A model generated the notes under the pieces. It had not been told where the DNA came from, made no database searches, and saw only the letters and a list, made by a program, of their open reading frames with translations. From Methylobacteriaceae bacterium (GTDB lineage: Bacteria; Pseudomonadota; Alphaproteobacteria; Rhizobiales; Beijerinckiaceae), in NCBI GenBank assembly GCA_020638195.1, contig JACKJC010000005.1:124001-188000 (forward strand): a stretch of DNA of 64,000 bases, read 5' to 3'. Both the position numbers and the translations under genes were made by a program. Below are positions 54,956 through 63,897 of the stretch, piece after piece. Each line of letters opens with the position of its first letter. Within the stretch, counting starts at the first letter, position 1.

Positions 54956-55626
54956 TGCGCGCCCTCGACCTGTTCTGCGGCGCCGGCGGCGCGAGCAAGG
55001 GCCTCATGGATGCGGGCTTCGACGTCATCGGCGTCGATCTCGCACCCCAAAAGCATTACCCCGGCGCCTTCATCCAGGTCGACGTGCTCAAGCTGCCGGT
55101 CATGTTCCTGCAGATGTTCGATCTGGTGTGGGCTTCCCCACCATGCCAGGCGCACACGCAGCTGAAGAGCCTGCCTGGCGCGAAGAAGCACCTCGACCTG
55201 ATCCCGCAGACGCGCGCGCTGCTGCAGAAGGCCGGCGTTCCCTACATCATCGAGAACGTCGAGGGCGCGCCGCTGATCGATCCGGTCACGCTGTGCGGCA
55301 CGATGTTCGGCCTCGGCATCCCGGAAGCCGAACTGCACCGACATCGCATCTTCGAGACATCGTTCCCGGTGCTGACGCCCGAGTGCGACCACGGCCTCAA
55401 GCCGTCGGTGATCGGCATCTACGGCGGCCACGTCCGCAACCGCCAGCGCCGCGAAGGATCGTCCAACCGTGGCGTCGCCGACTTCACGCCGGACCAGGGG
55501 CGTCAGGCGATGGGCACGCCGTGGATGAACCTCAAGGAGATGTCGCAAGCGATCCCGCCGGCCTATTCGCAATTCCTGGCGCGCCAGTGGCTCGGCCAGC
55601 AGCCGCATCAGGAAGCCTACGCCTGA
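54955..55626 (+). CDS. Orphan C5-cytosine DNA methyltransferase
   Basis: 223 residues. Motif I LDLFCGAGGASKG, PPCQ (motif IV) and ENVEGA (motif VI) are clear, and RHRIFET stands where motif VIII (Q-x-R-x-R) is expected. It is shorter than Dcm and lacks an obvious target-recognition domain, and no restriction gene is adjacent. It probably protects phage DNA or marks regulatory sites. TGATG coupling. Confidence 0.85.
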   Translation: MRALDLFCGAGGASKGLMDAGFDVIGVDLAPQKHYPGAFIQVDVLKLPVMFLQMFDLVWASPPCQAHTQLKSLPGAKKHLDLIPQTRALLQKAGVPYIIENVEGAPLIDPVTLCGTMFGLGIPEAELHRHRIFETSFPVLTPECDHGLKPSVIGIYGGHVRNRQRREGSSNRGVADFTPDQGRQAMGTPWMNLKEMSQAIPPAYSQFLARQWLGQQPHQEAYA

Positions 55627-56198
55627 TGCAAAACCTGATCGATCAAGGCCTGAAGTTCAAGGTGATCCTCGCCGATCCGGCGTGGCAGTTCGTCACCCGC
55701 TCGGCCAAGGGCAAGGGCAAGAGTCCCGAGAAGCACTATTCGACGATGACGCTCGACGACATCTGCGCGCTTCCCATCGCCCAGCTCGCCGCGCCCGACG
55801 CCGCGTTGTTCCTGTGGGGCATCTGGCCGCGCATCTTCGATTGCCAGCGCGTGATCGAAGCCTGGGGCTTCAAATATTCCGGCCTCGCCTGGGAATGGCT
55901 GAAGTTCAACCCGAAGACCGGCAAATACGCCTTCGGTTGCGGCTACGGCACCCGAAAAAATCTCGAGCCATGCCTGCTGGCCCGAAAGGGCTCGCCTGAA
56001 CTGCTCAACCGATCGGTGCGCGACCACATGCACGCGCCGCGCCGCGAGCACTCGCGCAAACCGGACGAAACACACCAACGCATCGAGACCATGTTCGCGG
56101 GGCCGTACCTCGAACTGTTCGCGCGTCAACCGAGGAAGGGCTGGACAGTATGGGGCAACGAGACGACGAAATTCCAGGAGGCGGCATGCCCGTGCTGA
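55626..56198 (+). CDS. MT-A70-family N6-adenine methyltransferase
   Basis: 190 residues. ADPAW (residues 16-20) is the D-P-P-W site, and YSTMTLDDICALP and LFLWGIWPR fit MT-A70 proteins. It modifies adenine in DNA or RNA. The Pro to Ala change in the catalytic tetrad is a known variant in phage forms but may lower activity. It directly follows the C5 methyltransferase. Confidence 0.8.
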   Translation: MQNLIDQGLKFKVILADPAWQFVTRSAKGKGKSPEKHYSTMTLDDICALPIAQLAAPDAALFLWGIWPRIFDCQRVIEAWGFKYSGLAWEWLKFNPKTGKYAFGCGYGTRKNLEPCLLARKGSPELLNRSVRDHMHAPRREHSRKPDETHQRIETMFAGPYLELFARQPRKGWTVWGNETTKFQEAACPC

Positions 56199-56425
56199 CC
56201 GATCCGATTTACCTGCGCCCCACGCCTGCGGCGTGCGCCGCCTCGTTGCGCAAGGTCGCCGACGGCGCCGATCGCAAGATGCGCGAGATCGAGGCGCGCT
56301 GCGGCTCGGTCGAAGGCATCGACCACCTCGACCGCTCCTACTGGCACTTCCTGCTGCCGTTCGTCGCCGAGTTGCGCGAACGCGCCGACACAATCGAAGA
56401 GGAGGCCCGCAATAGCCAAGACTGA
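56186..56425 (+). CDS. Hypothetical phage protein
   Basis: 79 residues from ATG 56186 (AGGAGGCGGC). Contains AASLRKVADGADRKMREIEARCG and FLLPFVAELRERADTIEEE, helical. Not recognised. Overlaps the methyltransferase end by 13 bp and the next gene by 14 bp. Confidence 0.6.
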   Translation: MPVLTDPIYLRPTPAACAASLRKVADGADRKMREIEARCGSVEGIDHLDRSYWHFLLPFVAELRERADTIEEEARNSQD

Positions 56426-56774
56426 AGCCGGTTTCCCGAAGGCGATCCAGATCGGCGCCTTCCGCTTCCCCGTCGTTTATGCCGACGAGATCATGTTTTC
56501 GCAGGATCGCTACAACAAGCGCTACGCGATGGGAATGATCTCGCGCGACGACCAGGTGATCAGGATAAAGCGTCTCGCCTCGCGCCAGCGCATGGTCGAG
56601 GTGCTCCTGCACGAGATCTTCCACGGCCTCGCCGTCGACGGCGCTCTCGACACCATGCAGGGCTTCGATCCGATCCATGAGGAGGTCGTCGACCGCTTCT
56701 CCAAGGGTCTGACGCGCCTGATCGCCAACAACCCCGGCCTCATGAGCAAGCTCGAAGCCATTCTCACGGAGTGA
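56412..56774 (+). CDS. HExxH metalloprotease-like protein 1, ATA in start position
   Basis: 120 residues if translation begins at ATA 56412. AGGAGG lies 6 nt before this codon, and the frame has no ATG, GTG or TTG until ATG 56493. The part before 56493 (AKTEAGFPKAIQIGAFRFP) is clearly coding because it matches the N-terminus of 57351. The zinc motif HEIFH is at residues 67-71, as in small phage HExxH proteins. A changed start codon may reduce its expression. Confidence 0.65.
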   Translation: MAKTEAGFPKAIQIGAFRFPVVYADEIMFSQDRYNKRYAMGMISRDDQVIRIKRLASRQRMVEVLLHEIFHGLAVDGALDTMQGFDPIHEEVVDRFSKGLTRLIANNPGLMSKLEAILTE

Positions 56775-56777
56775 TCG

Positions 56778-56990
56778 ATGTTCAAGATCATCCTGATCCT
56801 GTGCGCGACCCACACCACGGCCAACGGCCCGATGGTGTGCGAGAAGCGTCTCAAGAAGATCGAGAGTAAGCCGATCTGGGAGATGCAGATCGACAAGACG
56901 ATGCAGGACTTCCTCGAATTTCTGCCGCCGCCCGCCAGGAACCGCATGTACAGGCTGGAAACGGCGCCCGTCGCGGACGTGCCGGCATGA
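56778..56990 (+). CDS. Small phage protein, possibly secreted
   Basis: 70 residues. N-terminal MFKIILILCATHTTANG is hydrophobic and could be a signal. A Cys and a charged region follow, then KTMQDFLEFLPPPARNRM. Not recognised. Confidence 0.5.
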   Translation: MFKIILILCATHTTANGPMVCEKRLKKIESKPIWEMQIDKTMQDFLEFLPPPARNRMYRLETAPVADVPA

Positions 56991-57082
56991 ACGTCTCCGA
57001 CGCGCTGATCGTGCTGTTCGCCATCGCCATTGCGGTTATTTCCGTCGAGCGCCTGTGGGCCGTATTCGGGATCGGATCATGA
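56987..57082 (+). CDS. Tiny membrane protein
   Basis: 31 residues, ALIVLFAIAIAVISVERLW. ATGA overlap with its upstream gene. Unknown role. Confidence 0.45.
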   Translation: MNVSDALIVLFAIAIAVISVERLWAVFGIGS

Positions 57083-57354
57083 GCCTCGCTCTCGACCTCC
57101 AGGAAAGCGTCGATTACGCGCTCGCCAAGAACGGCGAAATGACGGTTAGCGAGATCATCAAGCTGATCTCGCCGCGCCTGTCCGGCCATCTGCGCAACCG
57201 CTTCTCCGTCGTCAACGTCTCCACGCCCGAGCAGCTCGTGCGCGGCGAAGTGATCTTCGACGTGTGGGATGCGGCCGACCAATGCTTCGTCGGCTTCGAC
57301 AAGCCTGACGATGTCTTCCAGAACATCAAGAACAAGACGGGAGACCCCACATGA
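57079..57354 (+). CDS. Hypothetical phage protein
   Basis: 91 residues from ATG 57079, SLALDLQESVDYALAKNGEMTV then FSVVNVSTPEQLVRGEV. Alpha/beta; not recognised. ATGA coupling to 56987 and 57351. Confidence 0.55.
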   Translation: MSLALDLQESVDYALAKNGEMTVSEIIKLISPRLSGHLRNRFSVVNVSTPEQLVRGEVIFDVWDAADQCFVGFDKPDDVFQNIKNKTGDPT

Positions 57355-57677
57355 ATATGCCGGACAGGGTCCAGATCGGACCCTATCCATACGAGATCCG
57401 CGAATGGGATCACGCTGTTTCCGTGGAGGCCGGCGCTTACGGGCTCTGCGATATGGAAAACCAGACCATCTGGGTTCGCCAGACCCTCAAGGGGCCGCGC
57501 AAGGCTGAGGTTCTTCTCCACGAAATTCTGCATGCGTGCTGGGAATCGGGCTCGCTGCCTGATGCGCCCGACGAAGAGCATGCCGTCAATGCGCTCGGCA
57601 TCCAGCTCACCCAGGCGATGCGCGCCAACCCGGAAGTCTTCCGATGGATAATCAGCAACGCCAGAAAAGCCCGGTGA
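57351..57677 (+). CDS. HExxH metalloprotease-like protein 2
   Basis: 108 residues, MNMPDRVQIGPYPYEIREW then VLLHEILHACWE; HEILH at residues 57-61. Paralogue of 56412. Small phage HExxH proteins are known but their target is unclear. ATGA overlap at both ends. Confidence 0.7.
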   Translation: MNMPDRVQIGPYPYEIREWDHAVSVEAGAYGLCDMENQTIWVRQTLKGPRKAEVLLHEILHACWESGSLPDAPDEEHAVNALGIQLTQAMRANPEVFRWIISNARKAR

Positions 57678-57940
57678 GGGTCAATGCCATGGTGGCGTCC
57701 AACAAACGCCACGCCGAAGCGATGATCCGCTGGCTGGCGCTCGACGCCAAGGAATGGACGCCGGTCACCTACGGCGACTCAATGGCGGGCAAGACCTTCG
57801 CCAAAGCCATGTGCCTGCGCCCGGTTTCGGGCGACGTGCAACTCGAAGCCAGCTGGCTCGCCGAGCAACTCAGACCGGCCGTCATCGGCGACATCGTCGC
57901 CTTTGCCCAATGGTCGGGCGGCATCGCCACCAAACGATGA
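57674..57940 (+). CDS. Hypothetical phage protein
   Basis: 88 residues from GTG 57674 (GTGA overlap) or 98 from ATG 57644. RHAEAMIRWLALDAKEWTPVTY and GDVQLEASWLAEQLRPAVIGDIVAFAQW. Not recognised. Confidence 0.5.
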   Translation: MRVNAMVASNKRHAEAMIRWLALDAKEWTPVTYGDSMAGKTFAKAMCLRPVSGDVQLEASWLAEQLRPAVIGDIVAFAQWSGGIATKR

Positions 57941-57949
57941 GGAAATGCA

Positions 57950-58102
57950 ATGGGCTTCAAGAACCCGACAGGCGCCGCCAAGACGCCGCCGACCAAGACA
58001 TGGGACGCAACCAAGCGCCGCCGCAGGGCAGCGCGCGAGGAACAGAGTCCGACTATTCGCGCCGCGCGCGCCGCCGCGATCGCCGCCGCCAAGCCCGCAA
58101 CC
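57950..58102 (+). CDS. Small Ala/Arg-rich protein
   Basis: 50 residues, MGFKNPTGAAKTPPTKTW and Arg/Ala-rich tail. GAGGAAATGCA precedes the ATG. Possibly nucleic-acid binding. Last gene before the terminator at 58217. Confidence 0.5.
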
Positions 58103-58216
58103 TGATCCCGTGGGTGTTCGCAGCTCAGCAATGATGTCTGACCAGGCCGGATAGCCAGTAAGCCGGCCGCTTACGCCGACCCGACGTCTGGATTGGGGTC
58201 GGCCACCCACGAGACG

Positions 58217-58250
58217 AGCCCCGGAGCACCAGCTCCGGGGCTTTTTCTTT
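58217..58250 (+). terminator. Strong rho-independent terminator
   Basis: AGCCCCGGAGC-ACCA-GCTCCGGGGCT, a perfect 11-bp GC-rich stem, followed by TTTTCTTT. It ends the early rightward operon and separates it from the late genes. Confidence 0.92.
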
Positions 58251-58264
58251 GACCATGACCATCC

Positions 58265-58621
58265 ATGAAACCTGCAACATTCGCCTGGCGCCTCACCAGC
58301 GCCGAGACGATCGACATCGACGAACGCTTCTACGTCGATTCAGCCTACATCCCGGTCGACGGCGACGAGATCAAGCTCGTGCTGGCGCGCCATCCAGGCG
58401 CCGCCGCCGCTCTCACGCTTTCGACCGAGGACGGATCGATCGTCATCGACGACGTCGACCTCGAAATCGTCCCTCCAGCCGTTCAGCTGCGCTTCCATGC
58501 AGATCAGCCAGACGGCCTTTCCGGCGTCTACGACGCCGAACTCCTCCTCATCCGCCCCGACCTCATCGCCGTGATCGGCGAGGGATCCGTGCGCATCAAG
58601 ATCGCCATCGCAAAGGACTGA
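58265..58621 (+). CDS. Probable tail-fibre-associated structural protein
   Basis: 118 residues, beta-rich: FAWRLTSAETIDID, LTLSTEDGSIVIDDVD and DAELLLIRPDLIAVIGEGSVRIKI, with a plan seen in small phage tail proteins upstream of tail fibres. First gene after the terminator, so late transcription must start nearby. No clear ribosome site. Confidence 0.5.
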   Translation: MKPATFAWRLTSAETIDIDERFYVDSAYIPVDGDEIKLVLARHPGAAAALTLSTEDGSIVIDDVDLEIVPPAVQLRFHADQPDGLSGVYDAELLLIRPDLIAVIGEGSVRIKIAIAKD

Positions 58622-58622
58622 A

Positions 58623-61600
58623 ATGTACAACTCCAACTCGTCCGGCCAGCACGACGCGGTCGCCTTCGCCGCCGGCAAGGATCTGCTCGTCACCATCAAC
58701 AAGCAGATGGCCCGCTACGCCGAGATCAAGGCGTTCGCCGACCAGGTCCAGACCGACAACAACGCTGCCGCCGACGCCGCAGAAGCCGCAGGCGCTGCGC
58801 GCGACGCCGCCAACGGCGTGAAGACCTATCTCGATGCCCTCAAGGGCCAGGTCGAGACGCTGCTGTCCGACATTGAGGGCGAACACGTCGACGCTCTGGC
58901 CGAGATCGCCGCCGCCGTCGCCGCCGCCGGCGCTCAGATCGACTCCTACCTGTCGGACGCTCAGTCTGCACTCTCCACGGCGCGCCAGGGCGCGATCGAT
59001 GACGTCCAGGCGGCTATCGCCGGCATCTCCGACCAGCTCGATCCGCTCGTAGACGCCGCGCAGGATGCGGCCGACGCCGCCGCGCAGGATGCGCAGCAGA
59101 CCACAAACGACAAGGGCTTCGTCTCAGGTGTAGCGGTGCAGGCCGCCAGCACGCTTGCCTCGATCCAGACCGCTTCCGATGCTATCGCGTTGATCGCGAG
59201 CCAGGTCGCGAGCAATTCCCAGGCCGCCGCAACCGCTGCGCAGAACGCGCGCGTGATTTCCGGTCTGTCGGATCTGTTCGCCGCTGCGCGCACGTTCGCC
59301 ATCGGATCCACGTTCAACGGCCTTGGTGTGATGGACGTGACGCGCGACGTCTACGATCCTGCATCCAACGGCGGCAGCTGGCGTGACGTCTGCGCCAACG
59401 CCTCCTGGCAGGCCATCGGCAAGCCGCCGATGGTCGCAACGATCGGCGTCCAGCCGACGGCGCTGATACTCTACAGCCGCGTCGACACCAAGGGTCCGAT
59501 CTACAAGGCCTGGACCATTGCGGGCGGCTCCGGCGCTGCCAAATACGGTCAGGGCCGCTTGCTGTTCGGCGCGACGGGCGGCCTTTACGAGATCGACTTC
59601 GTGCGCGACCGCGTGATCCGCTGGGACACGGCCGGCCGCTGGCTGTCCGACCAGAACGTCCTCAACTACAACCAGACGACATCCGGCTGGACCAAGCTCG
59701 ACTCCAACGCGATTTCGAACACGGCGATCTCTTCGATCGACCTGTTCGTGCTGCGCCCGGCGCCGGCCGACATCAACCGCGCCGACCTGTTGCGCTCGCT
59801 CGTTGCCGTTGCGCCCGGCACCGGCATCAACGTGATCCGCGCCGATGGCGTGGTCACATCGTCCGCAACCACTCTCGCCGTCAAGGCTGTCGCCTTCGAC
59901 ACGTTCGGCAATCTCTGGAACACTTATGTTTCGGCGAATGTCTGCTTGCCGGCGCACTATCTCGTGCCTGCCTTCAACTATGCCGCACTCGCTTCGTTTG
60001 GAGTCACGCAGCTTGCGGTCAATTCGCCGCCGACTGGCCTGACCGCGCTCGGCAACGGCGTCATGGCTGTCTACGGCTCGATCGCGGCGTCGATCGGCTT
60101 CATCGGCGGCGGCAACGTCTGCCGTATCAGGCTCGATCAGGCAAACCCGGCGAATTCGCTGTTCAGCTACAAGACGGCCTTCACCGAGACCGGCTGGATG
60201 GTCGGTCTGTCTGCGACAAAATGTGCTCTGGTCCCGACGTCGATTGGCCTCGGCGCGATCGACACCACGCCTGCGTTCTCGGTTGATTTCTCAACCTACG
60301 CCAATGTCGCGGCATTGAAGGCTGACTGGACTGTTACCAACGACTTCACCAACGCCATCCAGCTTTCTGGCGGCAATCTGCTGCTGACGGGAGATGGAAC
60401 GAACCACAACTGCTCGATCATCAAGTCATTCCCGACCATCGCCGGGCAGACGTACAAGGTGAATTTGCCTGTGTTGTCTGGCAGCGGATCGGTCGGGTTC
60501 CGTGTCGGTTCGACCGCTGGTGGTCTCGACCTGATCTACAACCCAGGCCAGGTTGTTGGCACATACAGCAAGAGCTTCGTCGCTCTCGGCGCCACATCCT
60601 ATGTGACGCTGTATGTACCGATCGCCGCCGCTGCGATGACCGTCGGCGCGATAACTGTGTCGCCGTGCATCATGGATCGCTCGATGTCCGGCGTCGGCGA
60701 TCATCTGCCGACCGGCCCTCTGACGATCTCCGCCTTCGCGGCGGGTTCGGATCTGGCAGGCGTCAAGGGGTGGGGCGCGGGCAAGTACCTCGTCGGTCCC
60801 GGCATCGCCTATGGCACGGCCGGCTTCGACGAGGCGCTCACGATCGGCGGCGCGGACCTAGCCAACGGTCAGCGCTTCCGTGCGCACGGTTACTGGACTG
60901 GTGGAGCGTGGTCTGGCGCCTATCACACGCTTTCGCTCAATGCGAGCGCGCAGCTTGTGTGGGTCATCAGCGACGGGACCAACTCGGTCACGCTGACCTC
61001 GAATGTCGCGATCGTGGCCGGCAAGAACTATCAGGTCAGACTGATCTATCGCGCCGAGACGGGCAACTTCGAGCTGATGCTGAGCGGGGTCCGTGTGGCG
61101 CTCGCTGCGCGCGGTTCCGTGGGCTCGCTCACCAACGCCAGTGCCTCCAGCTACTTCGGCGGCGATCCGTCGGGCGCGTTCACGACCGCGACGACCCAGT
61201 TGACGCTGATGAAATCGTCTGCGGCAACCCCGCTGCTCGATCAGATCGCGTTCATGCACGCACAGGAAGCTCCGCTTCTGACTACTGGCATGAAAATGCT
61301 CTTGTCGCCTGCAGCCAACATCGGCGTGCAGACGGTCGACTTCGACCCCGATACGGGGCAGTTCGCGGTCGGCATGTCGGCGGGTGGCGTAGACATCTTC
61401 AAGGGCCTCGTGCGCGTCGCCAACGACAATAGCGCCACGGGCAGCGTCAACCAGTTCGCTGGAAAGTTTCCCGATAGCCTGACGTTCGGCGGCTCCGGCG
61501 GGGCAACCCTCGGCAGTCAGGTTGCTGCTTTCGCGAAATGGGGCGGCGCCGGCTACCAGTTGATGGACGTCGCCGCCAGCGGGTCCCACTATTGGCAGAC

Positions 61601-62486
61601 GTCAAACACTTATCTTAGTGATGGCGTGACGACGCGCATGTTCACCATCCCGCTCAAGTCTGCTGCGGTCGGATTCGCGATGGTGCAACTGACGTCGCTC
61701 ATCACGGGCGTGGTCAACCTTGCGACGGGCGCGGTTACGTCACTCACCGGCGGGGCTGCATTCACGGTTACGGCCCTCGACACGGGCGAGTGGCTGGTTT
61801 CGGTGTCAGGCGTTCCAGCTGCAGGAAATCAGCGCTGCTACGTTTATTCCGCGTCGATTGCGACCAATTCGAGCTACGTCGGCACCGGCGCTGCGGCGAT
61901 CATCTTCGGTCTGCCGATGCTGACGACCGGCGCGAGCGTCCCGACGACCTACGTCGATCCGCTCTCCGGCTCGCCGAGCGCCAAGTTGCTCGCCTTCGGC
62001 AACGGTGAACTGGCTGTCGGCACGGCTAACGGCCTCGATTTCTTCGCATCCGCCATGCGCGGCCTGCGTGAAACCGCGACTGTCGCGCCGCGCCGCCGTG
62101 TGCTCGATCCGATGCGAGCCAAGCGCACCTTCGAGACCACAAACGCCACGCCTGTCAACGTGCCGCTGTTCGAGGTTCCGGAAGGAGCCGACTGGTATCT
62201 CGCGATCAAGCCGAAGGCGACCAACGTCGCTGGCGGCGGCTTCACCACGACCCTCGTGTGGACGCCGTCCTTCGGTCGCGCGAGCTTCCCGGTCGGCGGT
62301 AGCCTGTCCGCCAAGGGTTCGGCTCCGTCCCTGGTCGATCCGACCTCGACCACCGCTGCAGTGGCGATCGGCTTCGACGCCACAACCCGCGTCGTCTACG
62401 CGACGTTGACCGGACTCGTCAGCACGCCGCTCCACTGGATGTTCGACATCGAAATCGGCGACTCGTTCGAACGCATCGCCGCGTAA
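58623..62486 (+). CDS. Tail fibre (host-recognition) protein
   Basis: 1287 residues. Residues 1-215 hold a long Ala-rich coiled coil (ADAAEAAGAARDAANG; repeated AQDAADAAAQDAQQ). From about 220, beta-rich segments of a propeller/sheath type follow, then a carbohydrate-binding-like part (TYKVNLPVLSGSGSVGFRVG) and a LamG-like module (NYQVRLIYRAETGNFELMLSG). It ends in a beta tail. Likely binds a cell-surface sugar. Start ATG 58623 is 1 bp past the stop of the previous gene. Confidence 0.8.
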   Translation: MYNSNSSGQHDAVAFAAGKDLLVTINKQMARYAEIKAFADQVQTDNNAAADAAEAAGAARDAANGVKTYLDALKGQVETLLSDIEGEHVDALAEIAAAVAAAGAQIDSYLSDAQSALSTARQGAIDDVQAAIAGISDQLDPLVDAAQDAADAAAQDAQQTTNDKGFVSGVAVQAASTLASIQTASDAIALIASQVASNSQAAATAAQNARVISGLSDLFAAARTFAIGSTFNGLGVMDVTRDVYDPASNGGSWRDVCANASWQAIGKPPMVATIGVQPTALILYSRVDTKGPIYKAWTIAGGSGAAKYGQGRLLFGATGGLYEIDFVRDRVIRWDTAGRWLSDQNVLNYNQTTSGWTKLDSNAISNTAISSIDLFVLRPAPADINRADLLRSLVAVAPGTGINVIRADGVVTSSATTLAVKAVAFDTFGNLWNTYVSANVCLPAHYLVPAFNYAALASFGVTQLAVNSPPTGLTALGNGVMAVYGSIAASIGFIGGGNVCRIRLDQANPANSLFSYKTAFTETGWMVGLSATKCALVPTSIGLGAIDTTPAFSVDFSTYANVAALKADWTVTNDFTNAIQLSGGNLLLTGDGTNHNCSIIKSFPTIAGQTYKVNLPVLSGSGSVGFRVGSTAGGLDLIYNPGQVVGTYSKSFVALGATSYVTLYVPIAAAAMTVGAITVSPCIMDRSMSGVGDHLPTGPLTISAFAAGSDLAGVKGWGAGKYLVGPGIAYGTAGFDEALTIGGADLANGQRFRAHGYWTGGAWSGAYHTLSLNASAQLVWVISDGTNSVTLTSNVAIVAGKNYQVRLIYRAETGNFELMLSGVRVALAARGSVGSLTNASASSYFGGDPSGAFTTATTQLTLMKSSAATPLLDQIAFMHAQEAPLLTTGMKMLLSPAANIGVQTVDFDPDTGQFAVGMSAGGVDIFKGLVRVANDNSATGSVNQFAGKFPDSLTFGGSGGATLGSQVAAFAKWGGAGYQLMDVAASGSHYWQTSNTYLSDGVTTRMFTIPLKSAAVGFAMVQLTSLITGVVNLATGAVTSLTGGAAFTVTALDTGEWLVSVSGVPAAGNQRCYVYSASIATNSSYVGTGAAAIIFGLPMLTTGASVPTTYVDPLSGSPSAKLLAFGNGELAVGTANGLDFFASAMRGLRETATVAPRRRVLDPMRAKRTFETTNATPVNVPLFEVPEGADWYLAIKPKATNVAGGGFTTTLVWTPSFGRASFPVGGSLSAKGSAPSLVDPTSTTAAVAIGFDATTRVVYATLTGLVSTPLHWMFDIEIGDSFERIAA

Positions 62487-62495
62487 GGAACCAAA

Positions 62496-63149
62496 ATGCA
62501 ACTTCCATATTTCTACACCGACAGCGCAGGGATCCTGCGCTGTCACCAGTGGGACTTCGACGACGCCGGCCGCCAGGTCTGCAATCTCGAAGCGCTCCCT
62601 GCTGTCCATGCCAACGCCATGGCCGTGATGCAGAAGTCTGACGCCGTTGCTCGAATGCTGACGGCGGCCGAGGCCTACGAGAACATGCCGGACGAGGCCG
62701 CATCAGCCGCCACCAAGGCGCTCGTGTTGTGGCGCGCCGGTGAACCCAACCCGGAAGCGGCGGACGAACACGCAGCCTGGGTTGAAGCCAAGGCCGACGC
62801 CCTGACTGCTCTTGCTGTCGAGGCATCCGTACCGCTGGCCTCGGATCCACGTCCGATCCAGGACAGCATTTCCCGCCGCCAGTTCGGACAGGCCTGCATG
62901 AAGCTCAGCTTCATGACGGAGGATGAAGCCTTCGACTTCGTCCAGACGAACCAGACGCCTGCTTCGATGCTGACGGCGATCGATGCGCTGCCACTGCCGG
63001 CCGAGACGAAGCGCGACATCAAGTACGCGGTCGCCGGCTCGCAGACCTTCCAGCGCCTCAACCAGGCGACCACGATCGTCATGATGGCTATGGGCCGCTC
63101 GACGGCCGACCGCGATGCGATCTGGCGCCTGGGCGCGACACTGCCGTAA
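62496..63149 (+). CDS. Tail-fibre-linked phage protein
   Basis: 217 residues, MQLPYFYTDSAGILRCHQWDF start. The C-terminal half (SISRRQFGQACMKLSFMTEDEA to SQTFQRLNQATTIVMMAMG) is a common domain at the ends of rhizobial phage fibre regions. Function unclear, possibly assembly or tail attachment. Confidence 0.6.
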   Translation: MQLPYFYTDSAGILRCHQWDFDDAGRQVCNLEALPAVHANAMAVMQKSDAVARMLTAAEAYENMPDEAASAATKALVLWRAGEPNPEAADEHAAWVEAKADALTALAVEASVPLASDPRPIQDSISRRQFGQACMKLSFMTEDEAFDFVQTNQTPASMLTAIDALPLPAETKRDIKYAVAGSQTFQRLNQATTIVMMAMGRSTADRDAIWRLGATLP

Positions 63150-63166
63150 CCGCAAGGGTTCAACAC

Positions 63167-63652
63167 ATGGTTGCATACAACGACGTCCGGGACGCCATGC
63201 GTTCCGGCGATGTGATCGCGTGCGTCGAAGCAAAGACGTTCTTCGGGTGGCTCATTCGCTGGGCCACCCGAGGACGCTACGCACATGTCGGATTCGTATG
63301 GCGCACGGGCAACCGTGTTTTCATGCTCGAAGACAGGTTCAGGCAGGGCGTCACCATCCGATCCCTTTCGGACGTCAAGGAATTCGACTGGATCGCCTTC
63401 GACAAGCCGTGGGACGGCGAGGTGGAGGAGCGAGCGCTCTCGCGCCTGCAGAAGCCATACGGCGTCTGGACGGCGATCAAGATCGGTTTGCGCCGCATCG
63501 GCATCTACTTCGACATCACCTCTGCCTCAGAGCACGTCTGCTCGCTCTATGACGCCTGGGTGCTTGGCATGCCTTCCAACGTGGTCACGCCGACCGAAGT
63601 TGTCGACGTGCTGCTGTTCAACGGCGCCAAGATCGCAAGCGTCAAGGTCTGA
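63167..63652 (+). CDS. Permuted papain-fold hydrolase (YiiX-like)
   Basis: 161 residues. RSGDVIACVEAK starts the fold, His40 in GRYAHVGF and Cys125 in SEHVCSLYDAW give the permuted H ... C order of YiiX/LRAT-type peptidases. Late position suggests a virion or lysis role on cell wall or ubiquitin-like bonds. Start ATG 63167. Confidence 0.75.
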   Translation: MVAYNDVRDAMRSGDVIACVEAKTFFGWLIRWATRGRYAHVGFVWRTGNRVFMLEDRFRQGVTIRSLSDVKEFDWIAFDKPWDGEVEERALSRLQKPYGVWTAIKIGLRRIGIYFDITSASEHVCSLYDAWVLGMPSNVVTPTEVVDVLLFNGAKIASVKV

Positions 63653-63687
63653 CAATTTGGCCATCCCCCCAGCACTGGTATTGTAAA

Positions 63688-63897
63688 ATGACAACAGATC
63701 CATTCGCTTTTTACTTCGATCTTGAGGAAGGTTTCATCAAGTTCGTCTGCGGATGGATCGCCAGGATCGACGTCATGTTCGACGTCGACGGCGACGTCAC
63801 CAACGATCCCGACGAATGCGCAATCTTCCAGGTCTTCCTGTCTGAGGGTTCCGTCTACGTCGAGCTGGACGAGCCTCCAGAAGAGACAATTCACTGA
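63688..63897 (+). CDS. Hypothetical small acidic phage protein
   Basis: 69 residues, MTTDPFAFYFDLEEGFIKF and acidic end. Not recognised. Stop overlaps the next ATG (TGATG). Confidence 0.5.
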   Translation: MTTDPFAFYFDLEEGFIKFVCGWIARIDVMFDVDGDVTNDPDECAIFQVFLSEGSVYVELDEPPEETIH

